The notes under the pieces are model-generated. The model saw only the letters and a program-made list of their open reading frames with translations. It was not told where the DNA came from and made no database searches. Shown here piece after piece: positions 44,117 through 53,149 of a DNA stretch of 64,000 nucleotides. The translations under genes were made by a program, and so were the position numbers. The DNA lies in contig AP028876.1 of NCBI GenBank assembly GCA_036323355.1, positions 124,001 through 188,000 of the forward strand, read 5' to 3'. How positions within the stretch are numbered: the first letter of the stretch is position 1; each line of letters opens with the position of its first letter. This DNA is from Gottschalkiaceae bacterium SANA. GTDB taxonomy: Bacteria > Bacillota > Clostridia > Tissierellales > GPF-1.

Positions 44117-45388
44117 AGTGAAATGTTTGTAATTCGCGGAGGAAAGCCTCTTCATGGGGTGGTGCAAATCAGTGGATTTAAGAATGCGGCGTTGCCCATT
44201 ATCGCATCCACATTACTATCGAAAGAAACCTGCATTATTGAAAATGTACCCTTGATCAATGATGTATTTACATTGGTTGATATTATGAAAGAAATTGGTG
44301 CGGATGCAAATTTGTCCGATGAAGGTGTATTGACTATCAATGCTGGGGCTGTTGAAGAATGCAATGCCATTTTTGATTTGACCAAGAAGCTTCGAGCAAG
44401 TTATTATTTGCTAGGGGCAGGTCTTGGCCGTTTCAAAAAGGCTGTTATCAATTATCCAGGAGGATGCAATATTGGCACGCGGCCCATTGATCAGCATATC
44501 AAGGGATTTGAAGGCCTAGGCGCCAATGTAACAATTTCTCATGGTACCATCGCCTGCCAAGCAGAGGCTTTAGTTGGCGATCATATTTATATGGATGTGG
44601 TGAGTATTGGTGCAACCATTAATGTGATGCTAGCTTCCATTTTGGCAGAAGGAAAAACAATTATTGAGAATCCAGCCAAAGAACCTCATATCGTTGATAC
44701 AGCTAACTTCTTGAACTCTATGGGTGCCAATGTCAAGGGTGCTGGAACTGATGTGATTCGAATTGAAGGGGTAAAAGCCTTAAAGGGTTGTATCTATACC
44801 GTCATTCCTGACCAAATTGAAGCAGGTACGTATATGATTGCTGCTGCTGCAACGGGCGGAGAGGTCTTGGTGAAGAATATTATTCCAAAGCATATGGAGC
44901 CGGTTATTGCAAAATTACGGGAAGCCGGTGTTCAAGTGGAGGAATTTGATGAGGCAGTTCGGGTTACTTCAACCGGTAAGCTAAAAGCAATTGATGTAAA
45001 GACTTTGCCATATCCGGGCTTTCCAACGGATCTTCAACAGCCTATTACGGTGATGTTGACTCAGGCTGAAGGTACTAGCATGATCACGGAAAATATCTAT
45101 GAAGGTCGTTTCAAATATATCGATGAGTTGATTAAGATGGGTGCCGAAATCAAGGTGGATCGCCGGGTTGCTGTTGTCATTGGCAATGGACCCTTAAGTG
45201 GTGCGAAGATTGAGGCCATGGACTTGCGAGCAGGTGCTGCTTGCGTGATTGCTGGTTTGGTTGCGTCAGACGAGACTCTAATTGAAAACATTTATCACGT
45301 GGATCGTGGTTACGAGAAGGTAATTGATAAGCTGCGCGCCTTGGGAGCAGACATCGAAAGAATTTCTTCGGAACCGTCTCAAGAATAG
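44114..45388 (+). CDS. murA: UDP-N-acetylglucosamine 1-carboxyvinyltransferase
   Basis: The protein has 424 residues. MurA transfers enolpyruvate to UDP-GlcNAc, the first committed step of peptidoglycan synthesis, in the cytoplasm. The N-terminus FVIRGGKPLHGVVQISGFKNAALP is typical. The active-site loop PGGCNIGTRPIDQH has Cys118, the residue modified by fosfomycin. Its position between yycI and walJ is common in Clostridia. Confidence 0.96.
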   Translation: MSEMFVIRGGKPLHGVVQISGFKNAALPIIASTLLSKETCIIENVPLINDVFTLVDIMKEIGADANLSDEGVLTINAGAVEECNAIFDLTKKLRASYYLLGAGLGRFKKAVINYPGGCNIGTRPIDQHIKGFEGLGANVTISHGTIACQAEALVGDHIYMDVVSIGATINVMLASILAEGKTIIENPAKEPHIVDTANFLNSMGANVKGAGTDVIRIEGVKALKGCIYTVIPDQIEAGTYMIAAAATGGEVLVKNIIPKHMEPVIAKLREAGVQVEEFDEAVRVTSTGKLKAIDVKTLPYPGFPTDLQQPITVMLTQAEGTSMITENIYEGRFKYIDELIKMGAEIKVDRRVAVVIGNGPLSGAKIEAMDLRAGAACVIAGLVASDETLIENIYHVDRGYEKVIDKLRALGADIERISSEPSQE

Positions 45389-45397
45389 GGAGAATTT

Positions 45398-46222
45398 ATG
45401 GCGTTTCGATTTTGTAATTTATTTAGTGGAAGTAGTGGAAACTGCAGTTATTTAGAGGCGGGATCGGGTCGCTATTTGATTGATGCTGGACTTTCTGGTA
45501 AGCGGGTTCAAGAGGGACTTGCATCCATCGATGTTGATCCGAAAAGTTTGACGGGGATCTTTGTAACCCATGAGCATCGAGATCACGTTCATGGTGTCGG
45601 GGTGTTATCTAGGCGATTTAAGTTGCCGATCTATGCCAATGCCAAGACCTGGCGGGGGATGGAATCAATTATTGGAAAGATAGCTTCGGAAAATCAGCAG
45701 ATTTTTACGTCGGAAGAACCTTTCGTCCTCGAGGCGTTGAAGGTGGAAGCCTTTTTGGTTCATCATGACGCCTTGGAACCGGTGGGCTATAATTTTTGCT
45801 ACAAAGGGAAAAAAGTTACTTTGGTGACTGATACCGGTTATGCTTGCCAAAAAATTGAAGATCGAATTCGGGGTGCGAACTTGTATCTAGTGGAGTCAAA
45901 CCATGATCCAGAAATGCTTCGAATGGGCCCCTATCCTTGGCCGCTAAAGCAGAGGATCAAGGGAAAGTTTGGTCATTTATCCAATGAGGATTGTGGCATG
46001 ATGATGTCTAGGGTACTGGAGTACCGTGAAGAAATCGTGTTGTTGGGTCACCTGAGCGGGGAAAATAATTTTCCGGAATTGGCCTTTCGAACCGTTGCTG
46101 ATGTGTTGAGGAGGCAGGGTTTTTCTCCGGAAGAAGATGTGAATTTGCTGATGACTTGGCGTGATCGACGAACCGATGTGTTTACACTTTTGGAGGATGA
46201 AGATGGAGCGATGGAGTTGTGA
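45398..46222 (+). CDS. walJ: WalJ (YycJ) metallo-beta-lactamase-fold hydrolase
   Basis: The protein has 274 residues. It opens with the YycJ signature FCNLFSGSSGNCSYLE, and the metal-binding motif is THEHRDHVHG. Later ligands include TDTGYA and GHLSGENN. WalJ is an exonuclease-like protein linked to coordination of DNA replication with wall growth. GGGAG precedes the ATG nine bases after murA. Confidence 0.92.
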   Translation: MAFRFCNLFSGSSGNCSYLEAGSGRYLIDAGLSGKRVQEGLASIDVDPKSLTGIFVTHEHRDHVHGVGVLSRRFKLPIYANAKTWRGMESIIGKIASENQQIFTSEEPFVLEALKVEAFLVHHDALEPVGYNFCYKGKKVTLVTDTGYACQKIEDRIRGANLYLVESNHDPEMLRMGPYPWPLKQRIKGKFGHLSNEDCGMMMSRVLEYREEIVLLGHLSGENNFPELAFRTVADVLRRQGFSPEEDVNLLMTWRDRRTDVFTLLEDEDGAMEL

Positions 46223-46376
46223 GAAAGATTTGGATGAAGTAATTGATTTGACCGTAGTTGATTGGGAAATCGCACCGAATATTGAATTGGCAGAAAGAGA
46301 TGAAGTTTGTTTTCTCTGTCAAAAAAAAGCGAAATATCGGCTCTTCTATGAGCCTGTTGAGGAAGGTCTGGAGTAA
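46203..46376 (+). CDS. Small CxxC protein (BA_5709-like)
   Basis: The 57-residue product resembles the CxxH/CxxC family found near rlmH in bacilli: an N-terminal Cys, an EVIDLTVVDWEIAPNIE helix, then CFLCQKKAKYRLF. Here the first pair reads CEKD, so the usual His is replaced by Asp. The start at 46203 overlaps walJ by 20 bases and follows GGAGGATGA. Its function is unknown. It marks the continued wal-cluster synteny. Confidence 0.7.
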   Translation: MERWSCEKDLDEVIDLTVVDWEIAPNIELAERDEVCFLCQKKAKYRLFYEPVEEGLE

Positions 46377-46390
46377 TCCGGGCTTTTTTT
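46366..46390 (+). terminator. Terminator of murA-walJ operon
   Basis: GTCTGGA (46366-46372) pairs with TCCGGGC (46377-46383) with two G-U pairs and is followed by seven Ts. It overlaps the end of the CxxC gene. Confidence 0.6.
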
Positions 46391-46617
46391 AGTTGGAAAA
46401 ATCCCATCTGCTAGCAGCGGCTAGAAAGAGTTTAAAGGATCTCTTTCTGGGGGGGTATCTGGTTATTTTACGTGAAACACTTTGAAAGAAGCGAGAGAAG
46501 CTAGAAGGTTATCCTCTCATTTTAGAAGAGTTGAAATCTGTAGATGGAAGAATATGCATTGCATTTGTGGTGCGATTTTGATATAAATAAAGAAATGAAC
46601 AATTGGAGGAAAACTAG

Positions 46618-47010
46618 ATGTCACAATGGATTTGGATCGGCATAGCCGCTTTTGTTGTTTATCGAACAGCAAAGGGCGTCTACTTTACAAGAAAGTTCAA
46701 ACACTTGAGTCCAGAGGAAGCGAAAGAACGATTGGATCGAGAGAAAATATTTTTGTTGGATGTAAGAACCCCTGGGGAGTATAAGAAAAGTCACTTGCCT
46801 AAGGCACACCTAATTCCATTTCCTGAACTCCGAAAAAAGAGGAATGAATTGCCAGATCAAGAGAAGACAATTTTTGTATATTGTAAAAGCGGTTCCCGTG
46901 CCATGAGAGCTTGCGTTCATTTGGTTAAAATGGGATACAAAGATGTGAATCATATTGGCGGGATTGACCAATGGCCCTATAAAGTCATTAAATCGAAAAA
47001 GCATGCATAA
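46618..47010 (+). CDS. Membrane-anchored rhodanese-like protein
   Basis: The protein has 130 residues. One N-terminal membrane helix (about 4-20) is followed by a rhodanese domain with LLDVRTPGEYKKSHLPKA and the active-site loop CKSGSR carrying the catalytic Cys. Such proteins move sulfane sulfur. TTGGAGG precedes the ATG. It stands alone and converges on the ferredoxin gene. Confidence 0.88.
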   Translation: MSQWIWIGIAAFVVYRTAKGVYFTRKFKHLSPEEAKERLDREKIFLLDVRTPGEYKKSHLPKAHLIPFPELRKKRNELPDQEKTIFVYCKSGSRAMRACVHLVKMGYKDVNHIGGIDQWPYKVIKSKKHA

Positions 47011-47016
47011 AAAACT

Positions 47017-47050
47017 AGCCTAGGGTGTATTTCACCTTAGGCTGATTTTA
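47017..47050. terminator. Bidirectional terminator
   Basis: AGCCTAGGGTG (47017-47027) pairs with CACCTTAGGCT (47033-47043), flanked by A and T runs. It serves the rhodanese and ferredoxin genes. Confidence 0.8.
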
Positions 47051-47052
47051 TT

Positions 47053-47235
47053 TTACGCTTGTTGGAAAACACGATATGGACAAGACTGCAGACAACGTCC
47101 GCAATTGATGCATAAATTTTCATCAATGGTGGGTGCAGCATATCCAGCCTGCTTGATGGCTCCAACGGGGCAGATCCGGGTTGAAGGGCAGGGATGATTT
47201 TGCGGGCAACGATTCGCGATTACATTTATTTGCAT
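47053..47235 (-). CDS. Small 4Fe-4S ferredoxin-like protein
   Basis: The 60-residue protein has a C-terminal cluster motif (CINCGRCLQSCP) and an N-terminal Cys set (CPQNHPCPSTRICP), possibly for a second cluster. It probably acts in electron transfer. AAGGAG seven bases upstream supports ATG 47235. A near-perfect hairpin (GAACT-GTAGT/ACTAC-AGTTC, 47256-47281) lies just upstream. Confidence 0.85.
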   Translation of the reverse strand: MQINVIANRCPQNHPCPSTRICPVGAIKQAGYAAPTIDENLCINCGRCLQSCPYRVFQQA

Positions 47236-47361
47236 GAGTATCTCCTTGTATAGTGAACTTGTAGTCAAACTACGAGTTCAAGATTTTTTCTTATATACTG
47301 AATATAGTGTTGTGGATTGGTGTGTTCTCCTATAGCTTTGACTATTTTTTTAAGGCTCCAA

Positions 47362-47447
47362 CCACATATCTATGTTCTTTTGTTTATGAGTTAGATAACG
47401 CTAGACGTTTTATCTCGGGCAAGGATACATAACATAGAATCATGTGG
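47362..47447 (+). ncRNA. Bridge-RNA-like fold upstream of IS110 transposase
   Basis: CCACATATCTATGTT (47362-47376) can pair with AACATAGAATCATGTGG (47431-47447), enclosing an inner stem AGATAACG/CGTTTTATCT (47393-47415). IS110-subgroup elements carry their guide (bridge) RNA in the left non-coding end just before the transposase gene, which fits this position. Confidence 0.5.
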
Positions 47448-47481
47448 AACCACAACTCAAATAATGAAAGGATGTGTTTTT

Positions 47482-48648
47482 ATGATTTATGTTGGCATCG
47501 ATGTTGCCAAAGACAAGCACGATTGCTTTATCGTAAACTCGGATGGTGAAGTTATCAAAGATGTTTTTACTTTCAAGAACAATTTGGAAGGTTTCACGCA
47601 GTTTTTCTCTGCGATCCCCGATGTTCCTTTGGACAAAATAAAGGTGGGACTAGAAGCTACTGGTCATTACAGCATTAATCTCACGAATTTCATTAGCAAT
47701 CATCACCTACCACTAGTAATTCTCAATCCGCTTCAAACCAACCTTTTCAGAAAAGCTCAAACGCTTAGAAAAAGCAAAACGGACAAGATCGATGCTAAAC
47801 TTATCGCTTTAATGTTGCAAACGGGTAACTTCGAATCCCACACAAATTTATCATATCATCTGGCAGAATTAAAGTCACTCACTCGACATAAATCTAGAAT
47901 TAAAGAAAATCTCTCCAAGTATAAAATTTCACTGGTACGAATGACAGATATTATGTTTCCAGAACTTGCTTCGGTTGTTTATTCGATCAATCAAACGTCG
48001 ACCTATGCGATTCTAAGAGCTTTCCCGTCTACACAAGCGATTGCTTCTGCTCACCTTACCAAACTCACAACCCTACTGCATCATGCGTCTCATGGCAAAT
48101 ATGGCAAAATTAAGGCACTTGAAATCCGACAAGCTGCGAGAATATCCATTGGCTCTGAGAGCCGTGCACTCAGCTTTGAACTCATCCAGATCGTGCACTT
48201 TATCGAATACTACAAGCAAGAAATTGCTCAGATTGATAAAGAGATCAAATCTATCATGGATGAATTGGAAAGCCCGATCCTGAGCTTCCCAGGTATCTCT
48301 TATGGATTGGGATCTGTCATCCTAGCTGAGGTTGGCGATATTCGAAGATTCTCTTCTCCAGCTAAGCTGCTAGCCTTTGCTGGTCTGGAGCCCTCCACTC
48401 ATGAATCAGGAAAATTTGTGGGATCGAACATGAGAATGGTAAAACGCGGGTCACCATATTTGCGATGGGCACTTCTTGAAGCTGCTAGACTCGTTGCTAT
48501 GAGAGACCAAACTTTTAAAGACTATTATCAGAAAAAGAAAGCTGAAGGTAAGCATCATTATGTTGCTCTGTCTCATGTCGCAAAAAAACTTGTCCGTGTT
48601 CTTTACCACATTTTAGTCAATAATCTAACTTTTCAACCTCAAATTTAG
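47482..48648 (+). CDS. IS110-family DEDD transposase
   Basis: The protein has 388 residues. The RuvC-like N-terminus reads MIYVGIDVAKDKHDCFI, with further acidic residues in GLEATGHY and KSKTDKIDAKLIA. The C-terminal Transposase_20 domain has FPGISYGLGSVILAEVGDIRRF, LLAFAGLEPSTHESG and KRGSPYLRWALLEAA with the catalytic Ser. IS110 enzymes use a bridge RNA to pair donor and target. Start 47482 has AAAGGA upstream and is preferred over 47464. No frameshift is seen, so it may be active. Confidence 0.93.
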   Translation: MIYVGIDVAKDKHDCFIVNSDGEVIKDVFTFKNNLEGFTQFFSAIPDVPLDKIKVGLEATGHYSINLTNFISNHHLPLVILNPLQTNLFRKAQTLRKSKTDKIDAKLIALMLQTGNFESHTNLSYHLAELKSLTRHKSRIKENLSKYKISLVRMTDIMFPELASVVYSINQTSTYAILRAFPSTQAIASAHLTKLTTLLHHASHGKYGKIKALEIRQAARISIGSESRALSFELIQIVHFIEYYKQEIAQIDKEIKSIMDELESPILSFPGISYGLGSVILAEVGDIRRFSSPAKLLAFAGLEPSTHESGKFVGSNMRMVKRGSPYLRWALLEAARLVAMRDQTFKDYYQKKKAEGKHHYVALSHVAKKLVRVLYHILVNNLTFQPQI

Positions 48649-48802
48649 TTATACCCATCGTCAATCTCATCCAGGAGTAGTTTGCTACTTCTAATTTGGT
48701 GTGCAAATTTTCTTGTTTCAATTCTTATGATAAATTACTCGAATTCTACTTGACTTCATATAGTTAGTCTTAAAAAACAATTTCTTCTTATTCTATCACG
48801 GA

Positions 48803-48841
48803 ACCCATATACCCTCAAGGGGTATATGGGTTTTTTTTTGA
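48803..48841 (+). terminator. Strong terminator between IS110 and ferritin-like gene
   Basis: ACCCATATACCC (48803-48814) pairs perfectly with GGGTATATGGGT (48820-48831), followed by a run of Ts. Confidence 0.85.
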
Positions 48842-48898
48842 CTTTTGCGATTAGAAGGTTAAAAGAGGGGCATCTTGCATATAAAGGAGGAATTTAAA

Positions 48899-49411
48899 AT
48901 GAGTGAAAAAGGTATTGAAATCGTAAAACTCGACGTAGAGAATTTGATCGGCATTTTGAATGAGGCTTTGGCCGAAGAATGGCTGGCTTACTATCAATAT
49001 TGGATTGGTGTCAAGGTGATGACGGGTCCCATGCGGTCTGAGATTGAGCCGGAATTGTTGGTTCATGCCAATGAAGAGTTGGCTCATGCAGAATTGGTTG
49101 CCAATCGGATTACACAATTAGGAGGAACACCGATTCTTTCTCCAGCGGAATGGATGAACAAGGCGCGGTGTGCGTATGAAGCACCAACAGATCCTTACAT
49201 TGAAGCAATTCTGGCGCAAAATTTAGTAGGAGAGCGATGTGCAATCCAGCGTTATGAAGAGCTTGCGGAAATGACCATGGGCAAAGATCATGCAACCCAT
49301 CAAATGGCCGTTCAAATTTTAAATGACGAGTTGGAGCATGAACAGGAGATCGCAGATTGGATTGATGATTTCAAGCGGCTTCGACAAGATTTTTTGGCTC
49401 TACGATTATAG
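48899..49411 (+). CDS. Ferritin-like / bacterioferritin-like protein
   Basis: The protein has 170 residues in a four-helix bundle with di-iron motifs: EEWLAYYQYW, ANEELAHAELVANRI, GERCAIQRYEEL and LNDELEHEQEIADW. It should bind iron or detoxify oxidants. AAAGGAGG eight bases upstream fixes ATG 48899. It lies 28 bases upstream of the cupin gene. Confidence 0.88.
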   Translation: MSEKGIEIVKLDVENLIGILNEALAEEWLAYYQYWIGVKVMTGPMRSEIEPELLVHANEELAHAELVANRITQLGGTPILSPAEWMNKARCAYEAPTDPYIEAILAQNLVGERCAIQRYEELAEMTMGKDHATHQMAVQILNDELEHEQEIADWIDDFKRLRQDFLALRL

Positions 49412-49438
49412 ACGACGAATGATAAGAAGGGATTAAAC

Positions 49439-49933
49439 ATGGATTGTATCAATGAATTGGTAAATCGATTGGAATTATTGCCTCATCCAGAAGGGGGATA
49501 TTATAAGCAGACCTATAAGGATGATGGATTGGTCGAAGGGTATCGTGGGATCGATTTGACAAGTCCTCATGCATCATCAACTGCGATCTATTTTTTAATG
49601 ACGGAAGGGAATTTTTCCGCCCTTCACAGATTGAAGCAGGATGAAGTTTGGCATTTCTATGAAGGGAGCGCCCTATCGGTGCATACGATTAAGCCTGATG
49701 GCACCCATCAAGAGATTCGATTGGGACGAGATTTTCAAGCTGGTGAGGTTTATCAGGCAGTGGTAAAACGAGGAGATATATTCGGCAGTTGTGTCGATTC
49801 TGGATATGCCTTGGTTGGTTGCACCGTAGCGCCGGGTTTTGAGTTTGAGGATTTTGAGCTGTTGCCGAAGGCGGATTTGCTTGCTGCATATCCAATGTAC
49901 CGGAAATTAATTGAAAAATTGACACGAGAATAG
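49439..49933 (+). CDS. Cupin, DUF985 family
   Basis: The 164-residue protein has the family pattern: LPHPEGGYYKQTY, STAIYFLMTEGNFSALHRLKQDEVWHFYEGSAL, GCTVAPGFEFEDFEL. These cupins bind small ligands or sugars; the substrate is unknown. It probably forms an operon with the ferritin-like gene. Confidence 0.88.
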   Translation: MDCINELVNRLELLPHPEGGYYKQTYKDDGLVEGYRGIDLTSPHASSTAIYFLMTEGNFSALHRLKQDEVWHFYEGSALSVHTIKPDGTHQEIRLGRDFQAGEVYQAVVKRGDIFGSCVDSGYALVGCTVAPGFEFEDFELLPKADLLAAYPMYRKLIEKLTRE

Positions 49934-49957
49934 GGAGGCTGGCCTCCCTATTCTTTT
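49928..49957. terminator. Bidirectional terminator cupin / patatin
   Basis: GAATAGGGAGG pairs perfectly with CCTCCCTATTC, with a tiny loop and T-run. It contains the ends of both convergent genes. Confidence 0.8.
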
Positions 49958-50814
49958 GTCTGAATGTGCTTTGCGATAGAAAGCCCTTTTTCAAAACCAT
50001 GAAAATACAAGCGGAGCAGTTTGGATCGGTTTCTGCTGGCGCTATAAACGCCAAAGGTATCGTCGGGGGCGATGATGGTGATCCGTCCCTCTTCTTGACC
50101 GGCAAGAAGGGTATCTATCGTTCGATTGGAAATCTCGGCGTGGCGGGTGCAAAGAGTGGCGACGGCGGGGTATGTGTTGCGATATACCCAACGGGGAGGC
50201 AGGTTTCGAATCCTAGAGGCTTGTTCCGGTTTGAGGGGATGTGTCAGGATGACAACCTGGTGATCGTAGCCTTGTTCCCTTGCTCGCTCAGTTGGAATCG
50301 GTGCCCCAATGCCTCCGTCTAGATAGGAAATTTTATTAATGGTGATAGGTTTGCAGACACAGGGTACACTGCAAGAGGCATAGAGAGATTGTAAAAAGGT
50401 TTGAAAATCATCATTGTGCTTCGCTTCCTGGAAGGAAAAGTAATCCACTTTACCAGTTTCACAATTGGTTGCGCCGATTTCTAATTCTTCTTCGGCCTCA
50501 AAAAGTGCATCATAATCAAAAATATCGTGTTGGTGGGGAACCTCATTGTAGATAAAGTCGAAATTGAAGTAGCTACCGACCTTTCTATAATTTTTCACAC
50601 TCATAAATCGTGGATCATGTAGATAGGTTAGGCTTATGCGGCAAAAGCGTCCCTCTTCGCGAGCCAAAAAGACAATTCCATTAGCCGCACCGGCTGAAAC
50701 ACCGACGATATAGGGGAAGAAAAGATCCTCTTCCAAAAAAGCGTCTAAAACACCGGTTGTGAACATACTTTTCATTCCGCCGCCTTGAAGAACTAGGGCT
50801 GAATTTATTTTCAT
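49948..50814 (-). CDS. Patatin-like phospholipase
   Basis: The protein has 288 residues. An oxyanion loop LVLQGGGMKS, the nucleophile elbow GVSAGAANG and the catalytic Asp in YLDGGIGAPIP mark a patatin Ser-Asp hydrolase. It probably hydrolyses lipid acyl esters in the cytoplasm. AAGGAGATCCAA before ATG 50814 sets the start; the upstream frame is discarded. Confidence 0.9.
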   Translation of the reverse strand: MKINSALVLQGGGMKSMFTTGVLDAFLEEDLFFPYIVGVSAGAANGIVFLAREEGRFCRISLTYLHDPRFMSVKNYRKVGSYFNFDFIYNEVPHQHDIFDYDALFEAEEELEIGATNCETGKVDYFSFQEAKHNDDFQTFLQSLYASCSVPCVCKPITINKISYLDGGIGAPIPTERAREQGYDHQVVILTHPLKPEQASRIRNLPPRWVYRNTYPAVATLCTRHAEISNRTIDTLLAGQEEGRITIIAPDDTFGVYSASRNRSKLLRLYFHGFEKGLSIAKHIQTKE

Positions 50815-50930
50815 TTGGATCTCCTTTTGCTCAAATTTGCATCTTATAGTTATATCATGCCCTAAGTTTTTCGTTTTTTTCAAAAAGTGGATAAAAAAAG
50901 GGTATATTTTTTGTAGATGGAGGTAAAACC

Positions 50931-51836
50931 ATGATTGTTCACGGGAAAGTATCGATAGGAATTAGCGCATGCATGTATGGATCAAAGGTGTGGCATAATC
51001 GCGAGGGCTGGGACTTGTTGGAAAAATTGGGTTGTGAGGCGGATCGATTTAATTGGCACCCAGTTTGTCCGGAAATTCATGCGGGCCTTGGCGCGCCGCG
51101 AATACCAGTGCAAGTATTGGAAGGAAACGGCATTGATGTTTGGGATGATCGTGCAAGGGTTGTGCAAGGGGAACGAGATATTTCGGACCAACTGAAAGTT
51201 TCTTGTTTACAGGGATTGAAAAGACTGCAGATTGCTGATGTCCATGCCTATGTGTTTAAGGAAACAAGTCCAAGCTGTGGAGTATATCAGGTGTCGGAAG
51301 CGATTGGGCAGATCAATCGCCCGCCGGGAGTATTTGGTGCACTCTTATATCGAGAAGGATTTTTTCTGATTCCTGCTGAGGACTTAAGGGATCCTGTGAA
51401 ATGGTGGGATTGGCGTCGTCGACTCTTTGCTTATTTATGGTTTGAAGATCAGACCATTCTTAGTTTGGTGCAATTTTATGAAGCCTGGCATAAAGTAAAG
51501 TCTTTGTGCCAAGAGTTGGACAGTGAGCGTGCTCGTGAAATGGGTAAAATGTTTGCGCACTTTAACAAAAAAACACCGATTGCAAATTTAGAGTATCAAC
51601 GAGAACAGATTTTAGATCTGATTCGAAAGCCTATTGATTTTTCACGAATTGTACAAAGCCTTTGCATCAGTTATGTGTTTTACTGCAAACAGTTAAAAAT
51701 CGAGATCGATGAGTCGATGGAACCTATAGAATACCTAGAGTTGAAGGTTTTGGTGGATGAGGTTAGAGCGTTGGAAATTGTGGCTGCCAAGCAGGATATT
51801 TTCTTTGGCGGCAGTCCGATTCTTTATCGTTCCTAG
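50931..51836 (+). CDS. DUF523/DUF1722 (YbgA-like) protein
   Basis: The protein has 301 residues. The N-terminal DUF523 part has GISACMYGSKVWHN, VCPEIHAGLGAPRIPVQV and KETSPSCGVYQ with conserved cysteines. The C-terminal DUF1722 part is helical (HFNKKTPIANLEYQREQI). Some members are linked to thio-modification or photolyase operons. The function here is unknown. GGAGG precedes the ATG. Confidence 0.85.
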   Translation: MIVHGKVSIGISACMYGSKVWHNREGWDLLEKLGCEADRFNWHPVCPEIHAGLGAPRIPVQVLEGNGIDVWDDRARVVQGERDISDQLKVSCLQGLKRLQIADVHAYVFKETSPSCGVYQVSEAIGQINRPPGVFGALLYREGFFLIPAEDLRDPVKWWDWRRRLFAYLWFEDQTILSLVQFYEAWHKVKSLCQELDSERAREMGKMFAHFNKKTPIANLEYQREQILDLIRKPIDFSRIVQSLCISYVFYCKQLKIEIDESMEPIEYLELKVLVDEVRALEIVAAKQDIFFGGSPILYRS

Positions 51837-51887
51837 AAGCAAACTGTAACGTTCATAAAATTATTTTTATAAAGTTCACAAAAATTT

Positions 51888-52097
51888 GTTGAATTTTCTG
51901 AATGAGCGTGGTATATTGTATTCAAATTCTTTAAGGAAAAGGAGTGATGAAAATGATGAAAAAGATAATAAGTAATCTTCTCATTGTATCAAGTGAATCC
52001 AATAAACAAATCACTCTGGAGCGGAAGTAAAAACCTTGAAGAAATGGATTACTTAGCGAATCCAAAAGCCCGGAGTGACAGGTCCGGGCTTTTTTAT
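51888..52097 (+). promoter_or_regulatory. Short leader transcript with terminator upstream of rsgA
   Basis: A promoter-like pair (TTGAAT, 17 bases, TATATT, near 51890-51917) precedes a 27-codon frame. TGGATT (52045-52050) can pair either with AATCCA at 51996-52001, inside the frame, or with AATCCA at 52059-52064. A strong terminator follows (AAAGCCCGGA 52065-52074 with TCCGGGCTTT 52083-52092). This layout fits leader-peptide attenuation of rsgA. Confidence 0.45.
51947..52030 (+). CDS. 27-residue leader or small peptide
   Basis: AAGGAAAAGGAG precedes an ATG and a frame MKMMKKIISNLLIVSSESNK with a short basic ending. The peptide could be a leader whose translation sets the downstream folding, or a free small protein. 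No homologue is recognised. Confidence 0.4.
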   Translation: MKMMKKIISNLLIVSSESNKQITLERK

Positions 52098-52123
52098 GCC
52101 CAAAATTAAATGGAGGGCACTGA

Positions 52124-53149
52124 ATGAATCAAAGAAATAAAAACAAATCTGGGAATCAAGCGGATCTTGGCACGAATAATAAGGGAATAAAAATGGCGCG
52201 CATTGTACGCGTGGATCGAGGCATTTATCATTTGGAAGGAAGCGAAGGTATTTTTCTCGCAGAATTAAGAGGAAAATTTCAGGAAAATGCAAGGGCAGCG
52301 GCGGATTATCCAGCGGTTGGCGATTATGTAAGGGTTGATCGGCTGAATGATAAGGACGGGCATGGCATGATTGCGGAAGTTCTACCTCGAAAGAGTCAAT
52401 TTTCGAGGAAGGTAGCGGGGAATCGATTGGATGAGCAGGTGGTGGCAGCTAATGTCGATACGGTGTATGTTTGCATGGCAATGAACCATGATTTTAATTT
52501 GCGACGTCTGGAACGCTATTTAACCCAGGCGTGGAGTAGCGGTGCCAGCCCAAAAATTCTTCTTACCAAGGAAGACTTGTGTCAGGAGCGAGAAACATGC
52601 TTGCGAGAAGTCGAAGAGATTGCCTTTGGCATTGAGGTATTTATGGTAAGTGCATTTACTGGTGCGGGGATGGAAGCGTGGAAAGATTCTCTTCATCCAG
52701 AAGAAACGGGGGTATTGCTTGGTTCCTCAGGTGTCGGAAAATCGACCTTGATTAATACCTTGTTGGGTATCGAGCATTTGGATACTCAGGGATTGAGAAA
52801 TGATGATAAAGGAAGGCACACCACGACCCATCGAGAACTGGTTACTTTGCCGAATGGTGCCTATCTCATCGACACGCCGGGGATGAGGGAATTACAATTG
52901 TTGGATGATGAAGTTGCAAGCGGATCGGTCTTTTCAGAGATTGAAGCCCTAGCAAAGCAATGCAAATTTCGAAATTGCAGCCATCAATCGGAGCCGGGCT
53001 GCGCCATTCAGACAGCGCTTCAAAATGGTCAATTATCGGAAGACCGTTGGGGAAGCTATCAAAAGATTCTGAGGGAGCAGCGATTTATGGAGAAAAAGCT
53101 CAAGGAGCGGGAACGACGAGAGGAAAAAAGTAGGAAAAAAAGGAGTTAA
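52124..53149 (+). CDS. rsgA: Ribosome small-subunit GTPase RsgA
   Basis: The protein has 341 residues. An OB-fold N-terminus is followed by a circularly permuted GTPase (G4 TKED, G1 GSSGVGKSTLIN, G3 DTPGM) and a zinc motif (CKFRNCSHQSEPGCA). RsgA checks late 30S subunit maturation. The tail of about 25 residues is strongly basic. GGAGG precedes an ATG at 52124. Confidence 0.94.
   Translation: MNQRNKNKSGNQADLGTNNKGIKMARIVRVDRGIYHLEGSEGIFLAELRGKFQENARAAADYPAVGDYVRVDRLNDKDGHGMIAEVLPRKSQFSRKVAGNRLDEQVVAANVDTVYVCMAMNHDFNLRRLERYLTQAWSSGASPKILLTKEDLCQERETCLREVEEIAFGIEVFMVSAFTGAGMEAWKDSLHPEETGVLLGSSGVGKSTLINTLLGIEHLDTQGLRNDDKGRHTTTHRELVTLPNGAYLIDTPGMRELQLLDDEVASGSVFSEIEALAKQCKFRNCSHQSEPGCAIQTALQNGQLSEDRWGSYQKILREQRFMEKKLKERERREEKSRKKRS

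Larger units (their letters stand above)
47341..48660 (+). mobile_element. IS110-family insertion sequence
   Basis: A DEDD transposase with about 140 bases of structured upstream DNA and no terminal inverted repeats is typical of IS110. The exact ends cannot be set without an empty-site comparison, so the limits are approximate. Confidence 0.7.
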
